A stretch of DNA of 64,000 nt, taken from contig JARSSP010000028.1 of the NCBI GenBank assembly GCA_029624675.1, positions 47,753 to 111,752 of the forward strand, in the 5' to 3' direction. Under the pieces are notes generated by a model. That model was given only the letters and a program-made list of their open reading frames with translations, did not search any database and was not told where the DNA came from. The position numbers and the translations under genes are program-made. Source of the DNA: Candidatus Contendibacter sp. (GTDB lineage Bacteria; Pseudomonadota; Gammaproteobacteria; Competibacterales; Competibacteraceae). Shown one piece after another: positions 1 to 8,848 of this stretch; position 1 is the stretch's first letter, and each line of letters starts with the position of its first letter.

Positions 1-1
1 C

Positions 2-412
2 CTGCGCGCCCGCCATCCCGAATTCGTGTATTGCGGGATGAAGCGGGGCGAGGAATTGGCGGCGCATTACGCTTCGGCCGACCTGTTTCTGTTTCCCAGC
101 CTGACCGAGACCTTCGGCAACGTGATCCTGGAAGCGCTGGCTAGCGGTCTGGCGGTGGCGGCGTTCGACTACGCCGCGGCTCGCGCCCAGGTGGAGCCGG
201 GGCGCAACGGTCTGCTGGCGCCGTTTGGCGACGCCGGCGCCTTCGTGGCCGCCGCCACCGCGCTGGCGCGGGATTCCGGCGCGCTGCGGCGCATGGGCCA
301 AATTGCCCGCCAGGCCATGTTGCGATTGGACAGCGAACGGATTTATGACCGGCTGGAAACGCTGTTCCTGAACGCCATCACGGGAGAAGCTCCATGCGCG
401 AACCCCTGCTGA
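2..412 (+). CDS. Glycosyltransferase family 4, C-terminal part (cut by window start)
   Basis: The frame is open from the first bases, so the gene begins upstream of the window and only about the last 136 codons are seen. The visible part is the nucleotide-sugar-binding half of a GT-B glycosyltransferase: SADLFLFPSLTETFGNVILE followed by an EALASG-type helix is the typical GT4 signature with the conserved glutamates. It would transfer a sugar from an NDP-sugar to a lipid or glycan acceptor at the inner membrane face; the substrate cannot be told. It overlaps the following PAP2 gene by 19 bases, suggesting co-translation. Seen: motif and frame. Inferred: function. Confidence 0.85.
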   Translation: MRARHPEFVYCGMKRGEELAAHYASADLFLFPSLTETFGNVILEALASGLAVAAFDYAAARAQVEPGRNGLLAPFGDAGAFVAAATALARDSGALRRMGQIARQAMLRLDSERIYDRLETLFLNAITGEAPCANPC

Positions 413-975
413 ACGACGTGATCGAGCAATCTCAACCCGCGTCGGCGCGCTGGTCGCGCCTGACCGACCGAGAGCTGGCCTGGTGCCTGCGGTTTCAACA
501 GATCGTTCGTCACCGCTGGGTGGTGCGGCTGTTCGCGGTGGTCAGTCGACTGGGCGATGGCATGTTCTGGTACGCGCTGATGGCCGCGTTGCTGCTGATC
601 CAGGGCGTGGCGGCGGTTCCCGTGGTCGGTCGGATGCTACTGGCGGGCGCGGTCTGCCTGGTTCTGTACAAGTGGCTGAAGGCCAAGACCACCCGCCCCC
701 GGCCCTGCGCTCGATACGACCGAATCCAGTCTCGCGTGGCGCCGCTGGACGAATACAGTTTCCCGTCCGGCCATACCCTGCACGCCGTGTCGTTCACCCT
801 GATCGCCGTGTATCACTATCCGTCACTGGCCTGGTTGCTGCTGCCGTTCGCGGTGCTGGTAGCCTTGTCGCGGGTCATTCTCGGCCTTCATTACCCCAGC
901 GACGTGCTGGCGGGCGCCCTGCTGGGGGCTGGTCTGGCGCTGCTGGCGTTGCAAGCGCCGTTCATCCAGGTTTAA
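394..975 (+). CDS. PAP2-family membrane phosphatase
   Basis: A 193-residue membrane protein with the three-part PAP2 acid-phosphatase signature: K-x6-RP near residues 96-104, PSGH at about 124-127, and SR-x5-H-x3-D at about 159-170. These carry the catalytic histidines. Several hydrophobic segments (about 42-52, 60-92, 130-158, 170-190) fit an integral inner-membrane enzyme. Family members dephosphorylate undecaprenyl diphosphate, phosphatidate or phosphatidylglycerophosphate; the sequence does not decide which. The start ATG is preceded by a purine-rich GGGAGAAG stretch and overlaps the upstream glycosyltransferase. The lipid acyltransferases downstream favour a lipid phosphate substrate, but that is inference. 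Confidence 0.88.
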   Translation: MREPLLNDVIEQSQPASARWSRLTDRELAWCLRFQQIVRHRWVVRLFAVVSRLGDGMFWYALMAALLLIQGVAAVPVVGRMLLAGAVCLVLYKWLKAKTTRPRPCARYDRIQSRVAPLDEYSFPSGHTLHAVSFTLIAVYHYPSLAWLLLPFAVLVALSRVILGLHYPSDVLAGALLGAGLALLALQAPFIQV

Positions 976-1053
976 CCGCTCGGTCAAGGCGCTGCAATAC
1001 AGGGTTTCTACTCTGGGCGACATTGTTCGCTGTCACCGCCCGTGGAGGCTGCC

Positions 1054-1848
1054 TTGAGTACCGAATCGCTCATCTCTTCCAGCATCGCCCGTCCTCGCCA
1101 GATCCCCATGACCCCGCCGGCCGCCGCGCCGCGCGCCCTGGACGTGGCCCTGACCCGGTCCCGCGAGGAGATTCAGGCGGCGCAGCGCTTGCGCTACGCC
1201 ATCTTTGCCGAGGAGATGGGGGCGAGGCTGCACAATCGCATTCCCGGCCTCGACCATGATCGTTTCGACGCCTACTGCCAGCATCTGATCGTGCGCGACG
1301 GTCTGGGGCAGGTTATTGGCTGTACCCGCATTCTCACCGACGAAGCGGCGCGCCGCGCTGGCGGCTTCTACTCGCAGACCGAGTTTGATCTCGCGCCAGT
1401 GCTGGCGCTGGCGGGACGGTTCATGGAAATCGGCCGCACCTGCGTGCATCCCGATCATCGCAACGGCGCGACCATCGGCGCTCTGTGGTCTGGCCTGGCG
1501 GCGTTCATCGCGGAGCAGCGTATGGACTATCTGATCGGTTGCGCCAGTATTCCGCTGGGCGCGGACGACAACGAAGCACGGGCGCTCTACGCCGAATTGG
1601 CGCAGCGTCACTTGGTTCCCGAACCGCTGCGGGTGAAGCCGCACTTGCCCCTGCCGCGCCGCGATGGTGTCGCTCGCAGCCAGTACACCGTGCCGCCGTT
1701 GCTCAAAGCCTACTTGCGGCTGGGCGCGCAAATCGGCGGCGAGCCGTGCCTGGATCCGGATTTCAAGGTCGCCGACGTGTTCATCCTGCTGTCTACCCGG
1801 CGGATCGAACGCCGCTACGCCCGGCATTTTCTGGATCGGGATCAATGA
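1054..1848 (+). CDS. OlsB-like GNAT N-acyltransferase (aminolipid synthesis)
   Basis: A 264-residue protein of the acyl-homoserine-lactone-synthase-like GNAT family that includes OlsB, which puts a 3-hydroxyacyl chain from acyl-ACP on the alpha-amino group of ornithine (GlsB does the same for glycine). Visible hallmarks are LRYAIFAEEMGA, VIGCTRIL, the EIGRTCVHPDHR acyl-carrier site, and YLIGCASIPLG. I chose the TTG start at 1054 because a GGAGG sits 5 bases upstream; a GTG at 1042 lies upstream of that site. The stop overlaps the start of the PlsC-like gene as ATGA, so the pair is translationally coupled. Amino acid substrate not determined. Confidence 0.85.
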   Translation: MSTESLISSSIARPRQIPMTPPAAAPRALDVALTRSREEIQAAQRLRYAIFAEEMGARLHNRIPGLDHDRFDAYCQHLIVRDGLGQVIGCTRILTDEAARRAGGFYSQTEFDLAPVLALAGRFMEIGRTCVHPDHRNGATIGALWSGLAAFIAEQRMDYLIGCASIPLGADDNEARALYAELAQRHLVPEPLRVKPHLPLPRRDGVARSQYTVPPLLKAYLRLGAQIGGEPCLDPDFKVADVFILLSTRRIERRYARHFLDRDQ

Positions 1849-2642
1849 GCGATCCTTGGCGAAACCGGCTGGCCCGCGCCGTTCGGCGCGGCGCGCGATT
1901 GCCGTTGTTGACGCTGCATATCCTGCTCGGAATTCTGATCGCCGCCGCCTTGGGGCCGGGCCAGCGGCGGCGCTATGTCTCCACCCGCCCGCTGACGTGG
2001 TGGAGCCGGGGGCTGTGCCGAATTCTCGGGGTGCGGTTGCGGTCGGGCGGGACGCCTCACGCCGGCGCGGCCCTGTTCGTGGCCAACCATATCTCCTGGC
2101 TGGATATTTTCTGCATCGCCGCCGTCTGTCCCACCCACTTCCTGGCCAAGCGGGAGGTGGCCGGCTGGCCGTTGTTCGGCTGGCTGTGCCGGCGGGCGGG
2201 CACCGCCTTCATTCGGCGCGGCGGCGACAATGGCGCGGGCGAGGCGACGGAGCAACTGGTCTGGCGGCTGCGGCAGGGCGAGCGGGTGCTGGTGTTCCCG
2301 GAAGGGACTTCCACCACCGGCGAGACGGTCCGGCGGTTTTATCCCCGTTTGTTCCAGGCGGCGATCCTGGCCCGCTGTCCGGTGCAGGCCATCGCCCTGC
2401 GTTATCCCCATGCCGGGGGCGTCAACCCGGTCGCGCCTTTCGTCGGTGACGATGAACTCTTGCCGCATTTATGGCGGTTACTGGGCGAACCGGGTTTTGT
2501 GGCGGAATTGCAATTCGGCGCGGTTCACTCGCCGCCGCATCCTTCCCGCAATGCGCTAGCGCAACGGACCCAGGCGGAAATTGGCGACTGGCTTCTGGGA
2601 CGGGACTCAGTTTCACCGGAACATCGCGCCGTCGTCGGCTGA
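1845..2642 (+). CDS. 1-acyl-glycerol-3-phosphate / lyso-aminolipid O-acyltransferase (PlsC/OlsA family)
   Basis: A 265-residue acyltransferase with the PlsC block I motif NHISWLD near residue 80 (NHx4D, catalytic His/Asp), the RRGG block and the FPEGTST block III. A hydrophobic segment near residues 20-36 should anchor it in the inner membrane. Coupled to the OlsB-like gene by an ATGA overlap, it most likely carries out the second, O-acylation step that turns lyso-ornithine (or lyso-glycine) lipid into the mature aminolipid. A general phosphatidate-forming PlsC role is the alternative. The open frame extends upstream, but the overlapped ATG gives the expected length for the family. Confidence 0.87.
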   Translation: MSDPWRNRLARAVRRGARLPLLTLHILLGILIAAALGPGQRRRYVSTRPLTWWSRGLCRILGVRLRSGGTPHAGAALFVANHISWLDIFCIAAVCPTHFLAKREVAGWPLFGWLCRRAGTAFIRRGGDNGAGEATEQLVWRLRQGERVLVFPEGTSTTGETVRRFYPRLFQAAILARCPVQAIALRYPHAGGVNPVAPFVGDDELLPHLWRLLGEPGFVAELQFGAVHSPPHPSRNALAQRTQAEIGDWLLGRDSVSPEHRAVVG

Positions 2643-2647
2643 GCCCC

Positions 2648-3079
2648 TCACCAATACCGGCCGAAATCGGGTCCCCGCTCCGGCAGTTTGCGCGGCGAGC
2701 CCCGCTCGTCGATGGCGACGTAGACGATCACTGCCTCGGTGACCTTGTCCGACAGCAACTGGCCGTCGCGAGCGCGCTGGACGAAAACCTCGACCTTGAC
2801 GGTGATCGAGGTCGAACCGACCTTCTGAATCCGGGCGAAGCAGCTCACCAGATCGCCCACGAACACCGGCTTGTGAAACTCCATCGAGGTCACGGCGACG
2901 GTGGTCACCCGCCCGCCAGCATACTCGACTGCCACCACGCTGCCGGCCACGTCCATCTGCGCCATGATCCAGCCGCCGAAGATGTTGCCGTTGGGGTTGG
3001 TGTGGGCCGGCATCGCCAGGATGCGGACGGTCGGCTGGCGATCGCGCGGAAAGTTATCCTGTTGTTCTATCAATGTCAT
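2648..3079 (-). CDS. yciA: Acyl-CoA thioesterase YciA family
   Basis: A 143-residue hot-dog-fold thioesterase. The hot-dog helix with NIFGGWIMAQMDVAGSVVA and the preceding RILAMPAHTNPNG match the YciA signature, where the Asp acts in hydrolysing acyl-CoAs to free acid and CoA in the cytosol. A GGAG ribosome site lies just before the ATG (rightmost end). It faces the acyltransferase gene tail to tail with only 5 bases between stops. It could tune the acyl-CoA pool; that link to its neighbours is inference. Confidence 0.93.
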   Translation of the reverse strand: MTLIEQQDNFPRDRQPTVRILAMPAHTNPNGNIFGGWIMAQMDVAGSVVAVEYAGGRVTTVAVTSMEFHKPVFVGDLVSCFARIQKVGSTSITVKVEVFVQRARDGQLLSDKVTEAVIVYVAIDERGSPRKLPERGPDFGRYW

Positions 3080-3236
3080 GGCAACTCCTCCAAACAGGGC
3101 GGCGATGGAAAATCGAACGGCGGGCGATGAACCCGACCGTCGGACCCTGGCCTCGCCGCCCGTTCAACCAGCCTGGAACTGGACTATGATAATGCAATGA
3201 CCAATTGATGACCCCCAGGGGGGAGGATGCAGGGCG

Positions 3237-4196
3237 ATGGCGCGAAGCAGAACGGTGGCCGTCTATGACGGTAATGAACTGGGCCGGTACGGATTCGATG
3301 ACCACCCGTTCGGCGAAAATCGCATCCATGCGTTCTGGGACGAGATGCACCGGCGCCAGTTCGATTATCAGGTTCGGGTGTTCCCGCCGGTCGTGGCCAG
3401 CGAGGATCAGCTCAGGCTGTTCCATACTGATCGCTACGTGGAAAAGGTCAAAAGTTTCTCCAAGGTGGGCAGCGGCTTGCTCGATTATGGCGATACCCCG
3501 GCCTACCAGGGCGTGTTCGAAGACGCCTCGTTCGTGGTCGGCACCGTGGTGGACGCCACCCGCAGGGTGATGAATAACGAGGCCCGACGCGTTTTTGTCC
3601 CCATCGCTGGCCTGCACCACAGCATGCCCGACACCGCTGCCGGGTTCTGCGTGTTCAACGACGTCGGCGTGGCCATCCGGATCTTGCAGCGGGACTACGG
3701 CTTGGAGCGGATCGCCTACGTCGACATCGACGCCCACCACGGCGACGGCGTGTATTACCCGTTCGAAGCCGACCCCACCGTCATTTTCGCCGACATTCAC
3801 GAGGATGGCCGCTACAACTTCCCCCAAAGCGGCTTCCCGCACGAGGTGGGCAAGGGACCGGCCAAGGGCCGCAAGCTCAATATCCCGCTGCTGCCGCTGT
3901 CCGCCGACGACGATTTCATGATGATGTGGGACAAGGTTGAGGGCTTCCTGCGCCAGTGGGAACCACAATTCATCTTCATGAACTGCGGCGCCGACGGCCT
4001 GAGCGGCGACCCCCTGGCCCATTTGCACTATTCGTTCCGCGCCCACGGACGCGCCGCGCGTGGACTATGCCAGATCGCCGAGGAATTCGCCGAGGGTCGG
4101 ATCGTCGGCGTGGGTGGTGGAGGCTACGATCTGCGTAACATCGGCAAGGCCTGGGTTGCCGTGGTCGATGCCTTTTTGGAAACCCCGATGCGCTGA
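3237..4196 (+). CDS. Histone-deacetylase-family amidohydrolase
   Basis: A 319-residue zinc amidohydrolase of the HDAC/AcuC/acetylpolyamine amidohydrolase superfamily. Key parts are the catalytic histidine pair in GLHHSMPDTAAGFC (about 122-135), the zinc ligands in YVDIDAHHGDGV (about 160-171), a third ligand in NCGADGLSGDPL (about 246-257) and the late GGGGYDL loop. The protein should remove an acetyl or acyl group from a lysine, polyamine or other amine in the cytosol; the family does not fix the substrate. It is a single-gene unit, divergent from yciA, with a 157-base gap for promoters. Length and motifs look intact. Confidence 0.88.
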   Translation: MARSRTVAVYDGNELGRYGFDDHPFGENRIHAFWDEMHRRQFDYQVRVFPPVVASEDQLRLFHTDRYVEKVKSFSKVGSGLLDYGDTPAYQGVFEDASFVVGTVVDATRRVMNNEARRVFVPIAGLHHSMPDTAAGFCVFNDVGVAIRILQRDYGLERIAYVDIDAHHGDGVYYPFEADPTVIFADIHEDGRYNFPQSGFPHEVGKGPAKGRKLNIPLLPLSADDDFMMMWDKVEGFLRQWEPQFIFMNCGADGLSGDPLAHLHYSFRAHGRAARGLCQIAEEFAEGRIVGVGGGGYDLRNIGKAWVAVVDAFLETPMR

Positions 4197-4199
4197 AGC

Positions 4200-4468
4200 T
4201 TATCGGGATTCAGACGCTACTCCCGCGGGCCGCGCGGCGGCTTGGGCCAAAAAGCCGCTCCAGGACAGGCGATGCGCGGCGGCGTAGTGGTCGATGCGCG
4301 CCACCAGCGGCGTCGGTCGCGGTACGTTGAGCCGGGCGCGGCGCGAGCCGACCCGTTCCAAACGCCGCCCGCATAGGCTGGATCGCGCGCCAACACCTCT
4401 AGCGGCGTGAGCGGTGGCATGTCGTCCGTCTCGCCCTCGAAATAAACTTCGATGGCCTCTTGGATCAA
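4200..4468 (-). pseudogene. Broken HicB-type antitoxin remnant
   Basis: On the minus strand a frame beginning IQEAIEVYFEGETDDMPPLT and running to DPAYAGGVW resembles the middle of HicB antitoxins. After the Trp codon the sense continues in the next frame (RLNVPRPTPLVARIDHYAAA, then SWSGFLAQAA, a ribbon-helix-helix-like tail) up to a TAA at 4200-4202. One base is missing in the TGGAACGG stretch, where TGGGAACGG would restore a single frame. The N-terminal partial RNase-H-like half and a hicA toxin gene are absent. It is therefore a truncated, frameshifted relic between two housekeeping genes; a single-base sequencing error could explain the shift but not the missing N-terminus. Confidence 0.6.
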
Positions 4469-4543
4469 GTGATGGGAACCCTCTTTACCATAAGGGGGAA
4501 CGCTTGATGGATCATTCGCATTTTAGGACTACCGCGCCTGGAA

Positions 4544-5899
4544 CTACTCCCCCGCCACCGTCATCCGCTCCAGCAGCAGCGAGCCGCAGCGGATGCCGCC
4601 GCGCGCATCCACGTCGTTGCCGACCGCCACGATGCTCTTGAACATCGTGTTCAGATTACCGGCGATGGTGATTTCGTGGACGGGAAACTGGATTTCACCC
4701 TTCTCCACCCAGAAACCGGCCGCTCCGCGCGAGTAGTCGCCCGTCACTCCATTCACGCCATGGCCGAGCAACTCGGTCACCCACAGTCCGGTATCCAGTT
4801 GCCGCAACAATTCCGCGTGACCGAGCGGGCCGGGTTCGACGATCAGATTGTGGGCGCCGCCGGCGTTGCCGGTCGTCTTCATGCCCAAGCGACGAGCCGA
4901 GTAGCTGTCCAGCACGTAGCCTTGCAACACGCCGTCGCTGACCACATCGCGGTCGGCGGTCGCCACGCCTTCGCTGTCGAAGGGGGCGCTGCCCAATGCC
5001 TTGCGCAGATGTGGTCGTTCGCGAATGGTCACGAACGCGGGGAACACCGGCGTCCCCAGCCGATCCAGCAGGAACGAAGCCTTCCGATACAGCGCGCCAC
5101 CCCGAATAGCGGCGATGCCATGGCCGATCAGACCCCGCGCCAGTTCCGGCGCGAACAGCACCGGTGTTTGTCGAGTTCCAAGCCGGCGGCTGCCCAGGCG
5201 GCGGAGCGCCCGCTCCGCCGCTTTCCGGCCGACTGCGGCCGGCGGTTCCAGCTCGTCGCGATCCCGCGCCGCCGAGTACCAGTGATTGCGTTGCATCCCG
5301 CTTTCGTCCTGGGCGATCACCGAACAACTGATGGAATGCCGGGTCGTGGGATAGCCGCCGCAAAAACCGTGCGAGTTGCCGTAGACCATCAGCCCGGCAT
5401 GGGTGGTGACGCTGCCACCCTCCGAGTTGCGGATGCGTGGGTCCAGCGTCAACGCCGCTGCTTCGCACTCACGGGCCCGTTCGATGGCTTCCTCGGCGGT
5501 CAGCGGCCAGGGATGATAGAGATCGAGATCGGGAATTTCCCGCGCCAGTCGGTCGGGATCGGCCAGGCCGGCGCAGGGATCGGCGGCGGTGTGGCGGGCG
5601 ATGGCGCAGGCGCTTCGGACGGTGTCGCGAATCGCTTCCGGTCGCCAGTCGGCGGTGCTGGCCGCGCCCTGACTCTGCCCAAAATAGACCGTGACGCCGA
5701 GACCCCGCTGCCGATGATGCTCCAGGGTCTCGACCTCGCCCATGCGGACGGTGACGGACAAGGCGCTGCTGAAACTGACCGCCGCCTCGGCGGCGCTGGC
5801 GCCCTGAACGCGCGCCTCGGCCAGAAGGTCGGCGACCAGGGTTTCCAGGTGTTCCCGCGCCGGCAAGGACGCGGCGGTGTGGACGATGGCTTCGGACAT
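4544..5899 (-). CDS. pmbA: Metalloprotease subunit PmbA (TldE)
   Basis: A 451-residue PmbA/TldE protein, the non-metal partner of the TldD/TldE heterodimeric metalloprotease that trims unfolded peptides, matures microcin B17 and degrades CcdA in E. coli. Recognisable stretches are the N-terminal SVTVRMGEVETLEHHRQRGL, SCSVIAQDESGMQRNHW and the C-terminal FPVHEITIAGNLNTMFKSIV with NDVDARGGIRCGS. The length matches the family. Its partner tldD lies upstream on the same strand, but a binding-lipoprotein and a GGDEF/EAL gene sit between them, so in this genome the pair is close but interrupted. Confidence 0.95.
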   Translation of the reverse strand: MSEAIVHTAASLPAREHLETLVADLLAEARVQGASAAEAAVSFSSALSVTVRMGEVETLEHHRQRGLGVTVYFGQSQGAASTADWRPEAIRDTVRSACAIARHTAADPCAGLADPDRLAREIPDLDLYHPWPLTAEEAIERARECEAAALTLDPRIRNSEGGSVTTHAGLMVYGNSHGFCGGYPTTRHSISCSVIAQDESGMQRNHWYSAARDRDELEPPAAVGRKAAERALRRLGSRRLGTRQTPVLFAPELARGLIGHGIAAIRGGALYRKASFLLDRLGTPVFPAFVTIRERPHLRKALGSAPFDSEGVATADRDVVSDGVLQGYVLDSYSARRLGMKTTGNAGGAHNLIVEPGPLGHAELLRQLDTGLWVTELLGHGVNGVTGDYSRGAAGFWVEKGEIQFPVHEITIAGNLNTMFKSIVAVGNDVDARGGIRCGSLLLERMTVAGE

Positions 5900-5988
5900 G
5901 GCCGGTTTTCAAGTATCGGATAGTGAAAGATTCAGGAAACCGCAGTCAGCAATCGCGAGCAAGTTCCTGGAAGTTACACAGTTGGAGG

Positions 5989-8835
5989 TCATGTGACTGA
6001 AGCACCCTCCAGCATGGCATCGACCGCCGAAGGAGCAAGCGGCCGGCACAGATGATAACCTTGGCCATACTGGCAACCGTGCGCGATGAGATAGGTGAGT
6101 TGTTCTTCGGTTTCAATGCCTTCCGCGATGACTTTGATCCGCATTTCCCGCGCCAGGGCGATGAGTACCTTGATCAAGCCGGCACGTCCTTCGCCCGCGC
6201 CTATCTTAGCGACGAACGAGCGGTCGATCTTGATCGCATCCACCCGGAAGCTATCGAGATAGCTGAGCGAGGAATAGCCAGTCCCGAAATCGTCCATGTG
6301 GATTTCAAACCCGAGCATCTCCAATTGCCTCAGCATCACGGCGGCATCCTGGGTATCCTGGATCAGCGCGGTTTCGGTCACTTCCGCCGCCAGCGCCGCC
6401 GCCGGGATGCCGTTGGCGGTTAGTATCGCCATTGCGCGCTGCACGAAACTGGCGTCCCGAAACTGCCTGGCTGACAGGTTGACGCTGATTTTAAGCGGCG
6501 CGGCGCTGGAATAGCGGTGTCGCCAGTCCGCGAACTGGCGACATGCCTCCTCCAGCACCCAAATGCCGAGCGGCACGATCAGTCCGATATCCTCAAGCAC
6601 CTGCATGAACTCACCCGGCGCGAGCAGGCCGCGCTCCGGGTGCTGCCAGCGCAGCAACGCTTCAAAACCATGCAGTTGCCGCGACTCCAAGGCCATGATC
6701 GGCTGATACCACAACCGAAATTCCCCAAGCTCGAAAGCGCATTTAAGTTCGGTTTCCAAAGCCAGCCGGTGCATGATCTGATCGCGCATGACGATATCGA
6801 ACAACTCGTAGCGGGCCTTGCCCAGCGCCTTGGCGCGGTACATCGCGATATCGGCGTCCCGCAGGAGTTGTTCCGGTGTTTCATAGGCCAACGACCCCAC
6901 GGCAATGCCAATACTGGCCGAGACAGTCACCGCGATCTGTTCCTTGAGCGCGAACGGCGACGCCAGGGCGCGTAGGAGACGGTCAGCGGTATCGGTCATG
7001 TCATGCACGTCAGTCATGTCTTCGAGCAGCAGCACAAATTCGTCGCCGCCCAGTCGAGCCAGGACATCGGTGGCGCGGATGACGGAACGCAGGCGTCGAG
7101 TCACCTCAACCAGCAGTGCATCGCCCGCGCTGTGGCCCTGGGTGTCATTGATGAATTTGAAATGATCCAGGTCCAGAAACAGGACGGCGTAACCGTGGTC
7201 CGGATGGCGCTTGTGGCGTTCGATGGCGCGATGCACATAATCCAGGAAAGCGACGCGATTCGGCAATTCGGTCAGCGTATCGTGCAAGGCATGGTGACGG
7301 AGTTGTTCCTCGCCGCGCTTGCGGCTATCGATGTCGGCGTTTGAGCCAGCCATGCGATATGGCTGGCCAGTGGGATCGCGCACCGCCAAACCGCGACCGA
7401 GCACCCACAAGTAACGATCATCCTTGCGCCGCAGGCGGTGTTCGCACTCGAAATAGGGCGCCTCGCCCGTCAGATGGGCGGTAAGCGCCGCGTTGAAGCG
7501 ATCGCGATCCTCGGCGTGGATGCGGGAAAGCCATTCGGTGGGATCCGCGCTCAACTCGTGCTCGGCATAACCTAGCATGTCCTTGAAACGCGCCGACAAA
7601 TACAGTTGTTGATGCCGCAGATCCCAGTCCCATAACCCGTCGTTGGCTCCCCGCACGGCCAAGCTGTAGCGCATCTCGCTGTCTCGCAGCGCCTGTTCCG
7701 ACGCCTGCCGCGCCGCCAGATTGTCCATGAACGCATTGAACCAGCGGGTCAGTTCGCCGATTTCGTCACGGCCGGGCACCACGAGCCGAGCCCGCGGGTC
7801 CAGACTGTTGGTTTGCAGTTGCTTGAAACTGTCGATGATCGCCCGGATCGGTTGCACGACCCGCCGCGAATACAACAGGGCCGCCAGCCCGACCATGCCG
7901 AAGCACGCGCTTAGAATCAGAGCGGTGTTGCGCTGGATCTGGACAGCCTTGGCGGCGAGGGTGCGATTAGGGATGATGCTTTCCAGGTACCAGCCGTTGC
8001 GCGGTACAACGACATGGCTGATCGTATGCGGCTGGCCCGCGATGACGGCGGTCAAGCTCATTTCGGGCTCGGCGTTGACATGCCAGGGCGTGGCATCGAT
8101 GCGGCTGCCGATCAGAGCCCGATCAGGATGGTAGATGAGCCGACCCCGTTGATCGACGACGCGGATATAGGCGTCCTCGCCCAGGTCGGTGCGATGAAAC
8201 CGGTCATACAGTTCATCGACGCTGTAATTGGCGAGCAACAGCGCCAGCGGTTCCTGGGTCAGCGTTTCGCGATTCACGCGCCGCAGGACCTTGGCGGCGG
8301 TCATCACCTGTTCGTGGGTCGAGTTGACGTTGACGTTGCGCTCCACCCCGGCCCATAACACTAGCCGATCACTGTCGAGCGCGGACCGTAACATTTGCCG
8401 CATCGCCGTGGTATCCACTTGGCCCACATCCAGCGTGTCGCCCACGTGGTAGTGATCGCCGTCCAGCGTAAAGAGGTCGATGGAAATCAAACCTTTCAGA
8501 TTCAAATAGTTGTTGAGGATATAGCCGATGCGCGCCTGGGTCGCGAGGCGGGTGTAAACATCGGTTCGGGGGCGAGGGTCACCCAGCGCCTGCAAGATGG
8601 TTTCCACCCCGGCGATGTTGGCGAGCAGGGCTTCGACCTGATCGAGCTGCAGCTCCAGGTAATCCCGCTGGTTGCGCAACAGATGCAAGGTGTAACGCTG
8701 GGCCTCGGCTTGCAGAATGTTGCGGGAGATATGGTAGGAGGTGATGCCGAGAACCAGCAGCGGAATGACGCTCAGAAACATCAGGTACGCGATGAACTTG
8801 ATCGCGATGTTGCGATGGAGAGGAAACAGCGACAT
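5989..8835 (-). CDS. Membrane sensor with Cache-like, HAMP, PAS, GGDEF and EAL domains
   Basis: A 948-residue cyclic-di-GMP enzyme. Order: TM helix about 12-34, a large periplasmic Cache-like sensor about 40-305, second TM about 308-328, HAMP about 329-385, PAS about 390-515 (NDGLWDWDL), GGDEF about 525-690 with an intact LGGDEF active site, and EAL about 700-940 with EALLRW, DDFGTGYSSLSYL and IKIDRSF intact. Both synthesis and hydrolysis of c-di-GMP look possible; net activity cannot be read. It starts 13 bases after the stop of a sugar-binding-type lipoprotein, so the two are probably one operon and one signalling unit. Its position between tldD and pmbA is unusual. Confidence 0.93.
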   Translation of the reverse strand: MSLFPLHRNIAIKFIAYLMFLSVIPLLVLGITSYHISRNILQAEAQRYTLHLLRNQRDYLELQLDQVEALLANIAGVETILQALGDPRPRTDVYTRLATQARIGYILNNYLNLKGLISIDLFTLDGDHYHVGDTLDVGQVDTTAMRQMLRSALDSDRLVLWAGVERNVNVNSTHEQVMTAAKVLRRVNRETLTQEPLALLLANYSVDELYDRFHRTDLGEDAYIRVVDQRGRLIYHPDRALIGSRIDATPWHVNAEPEMSLTAVIAGQPHTISHVVVPRNGWYLESIIPNRTLAAKAVQIQRNTALILSACFGMVGLAALLYSRRVVQPIRAIIDSFKQLQTNSLDPRARLVVPGRDEIGELTRWFNAFMDNLAARQASEQALRDSEMRYSLAVRGANDGLWDWDLRHQQLYLSARFKDMLGYAEHELSADPTEWLSRIHAEDRDRFNAALTAHLTGEAPYFECEHRLRRKDDRYLWVLGRGLAVRDPTGQPYRMAGSNADIDSRKRGEEQLRHHALHDTLTELPNRVAFLDYVHRAIERHKRHPDHGYAVLFLDLDHFKFINDTQGHSAGDALLVEVTRRLRSVIRATDVLARLGGDEFVLLLEDMTDVHDMTDTADRLLRALASPFALKEQIAVTVSASIGIAVGSLAYETPEQLLRDADIAMYRAKALGKARYELFDIVMRDQIMHRLALETELKCAFELGEFRLWYQPIMALESRQLHGFEALLRWQHPERGLLAPGEFMQVLEDIGLIVPLGIWVLEEACRQFADWRHRYSSAAPLKISVNLSARQFRDASFVQRAMAILTANGIPAAALAAEVTETALIQDTQDAAVMLRQLEMLGFEIHMDDFGTGYSSLSYLDSFRVDAIKIDRSFVAKIGAGEGRAGLIKVLIALAREMRIKVIAEGIETEEQLTYLIAHGCQYGQGYHLCRPLAPSAVDAMLEGASVT

Positions 8836-8848
8836 CGGCGCGAGGGCC

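Noticed and set aside
1485..1844. Upstream extension of the PlsC-like gene through the OlsB-like gene
   Set aside because: Extra 120 codons would lie in the shadow of the OlsB-like gene; ATG 1845 has the usual ATGA overlap and the right length.
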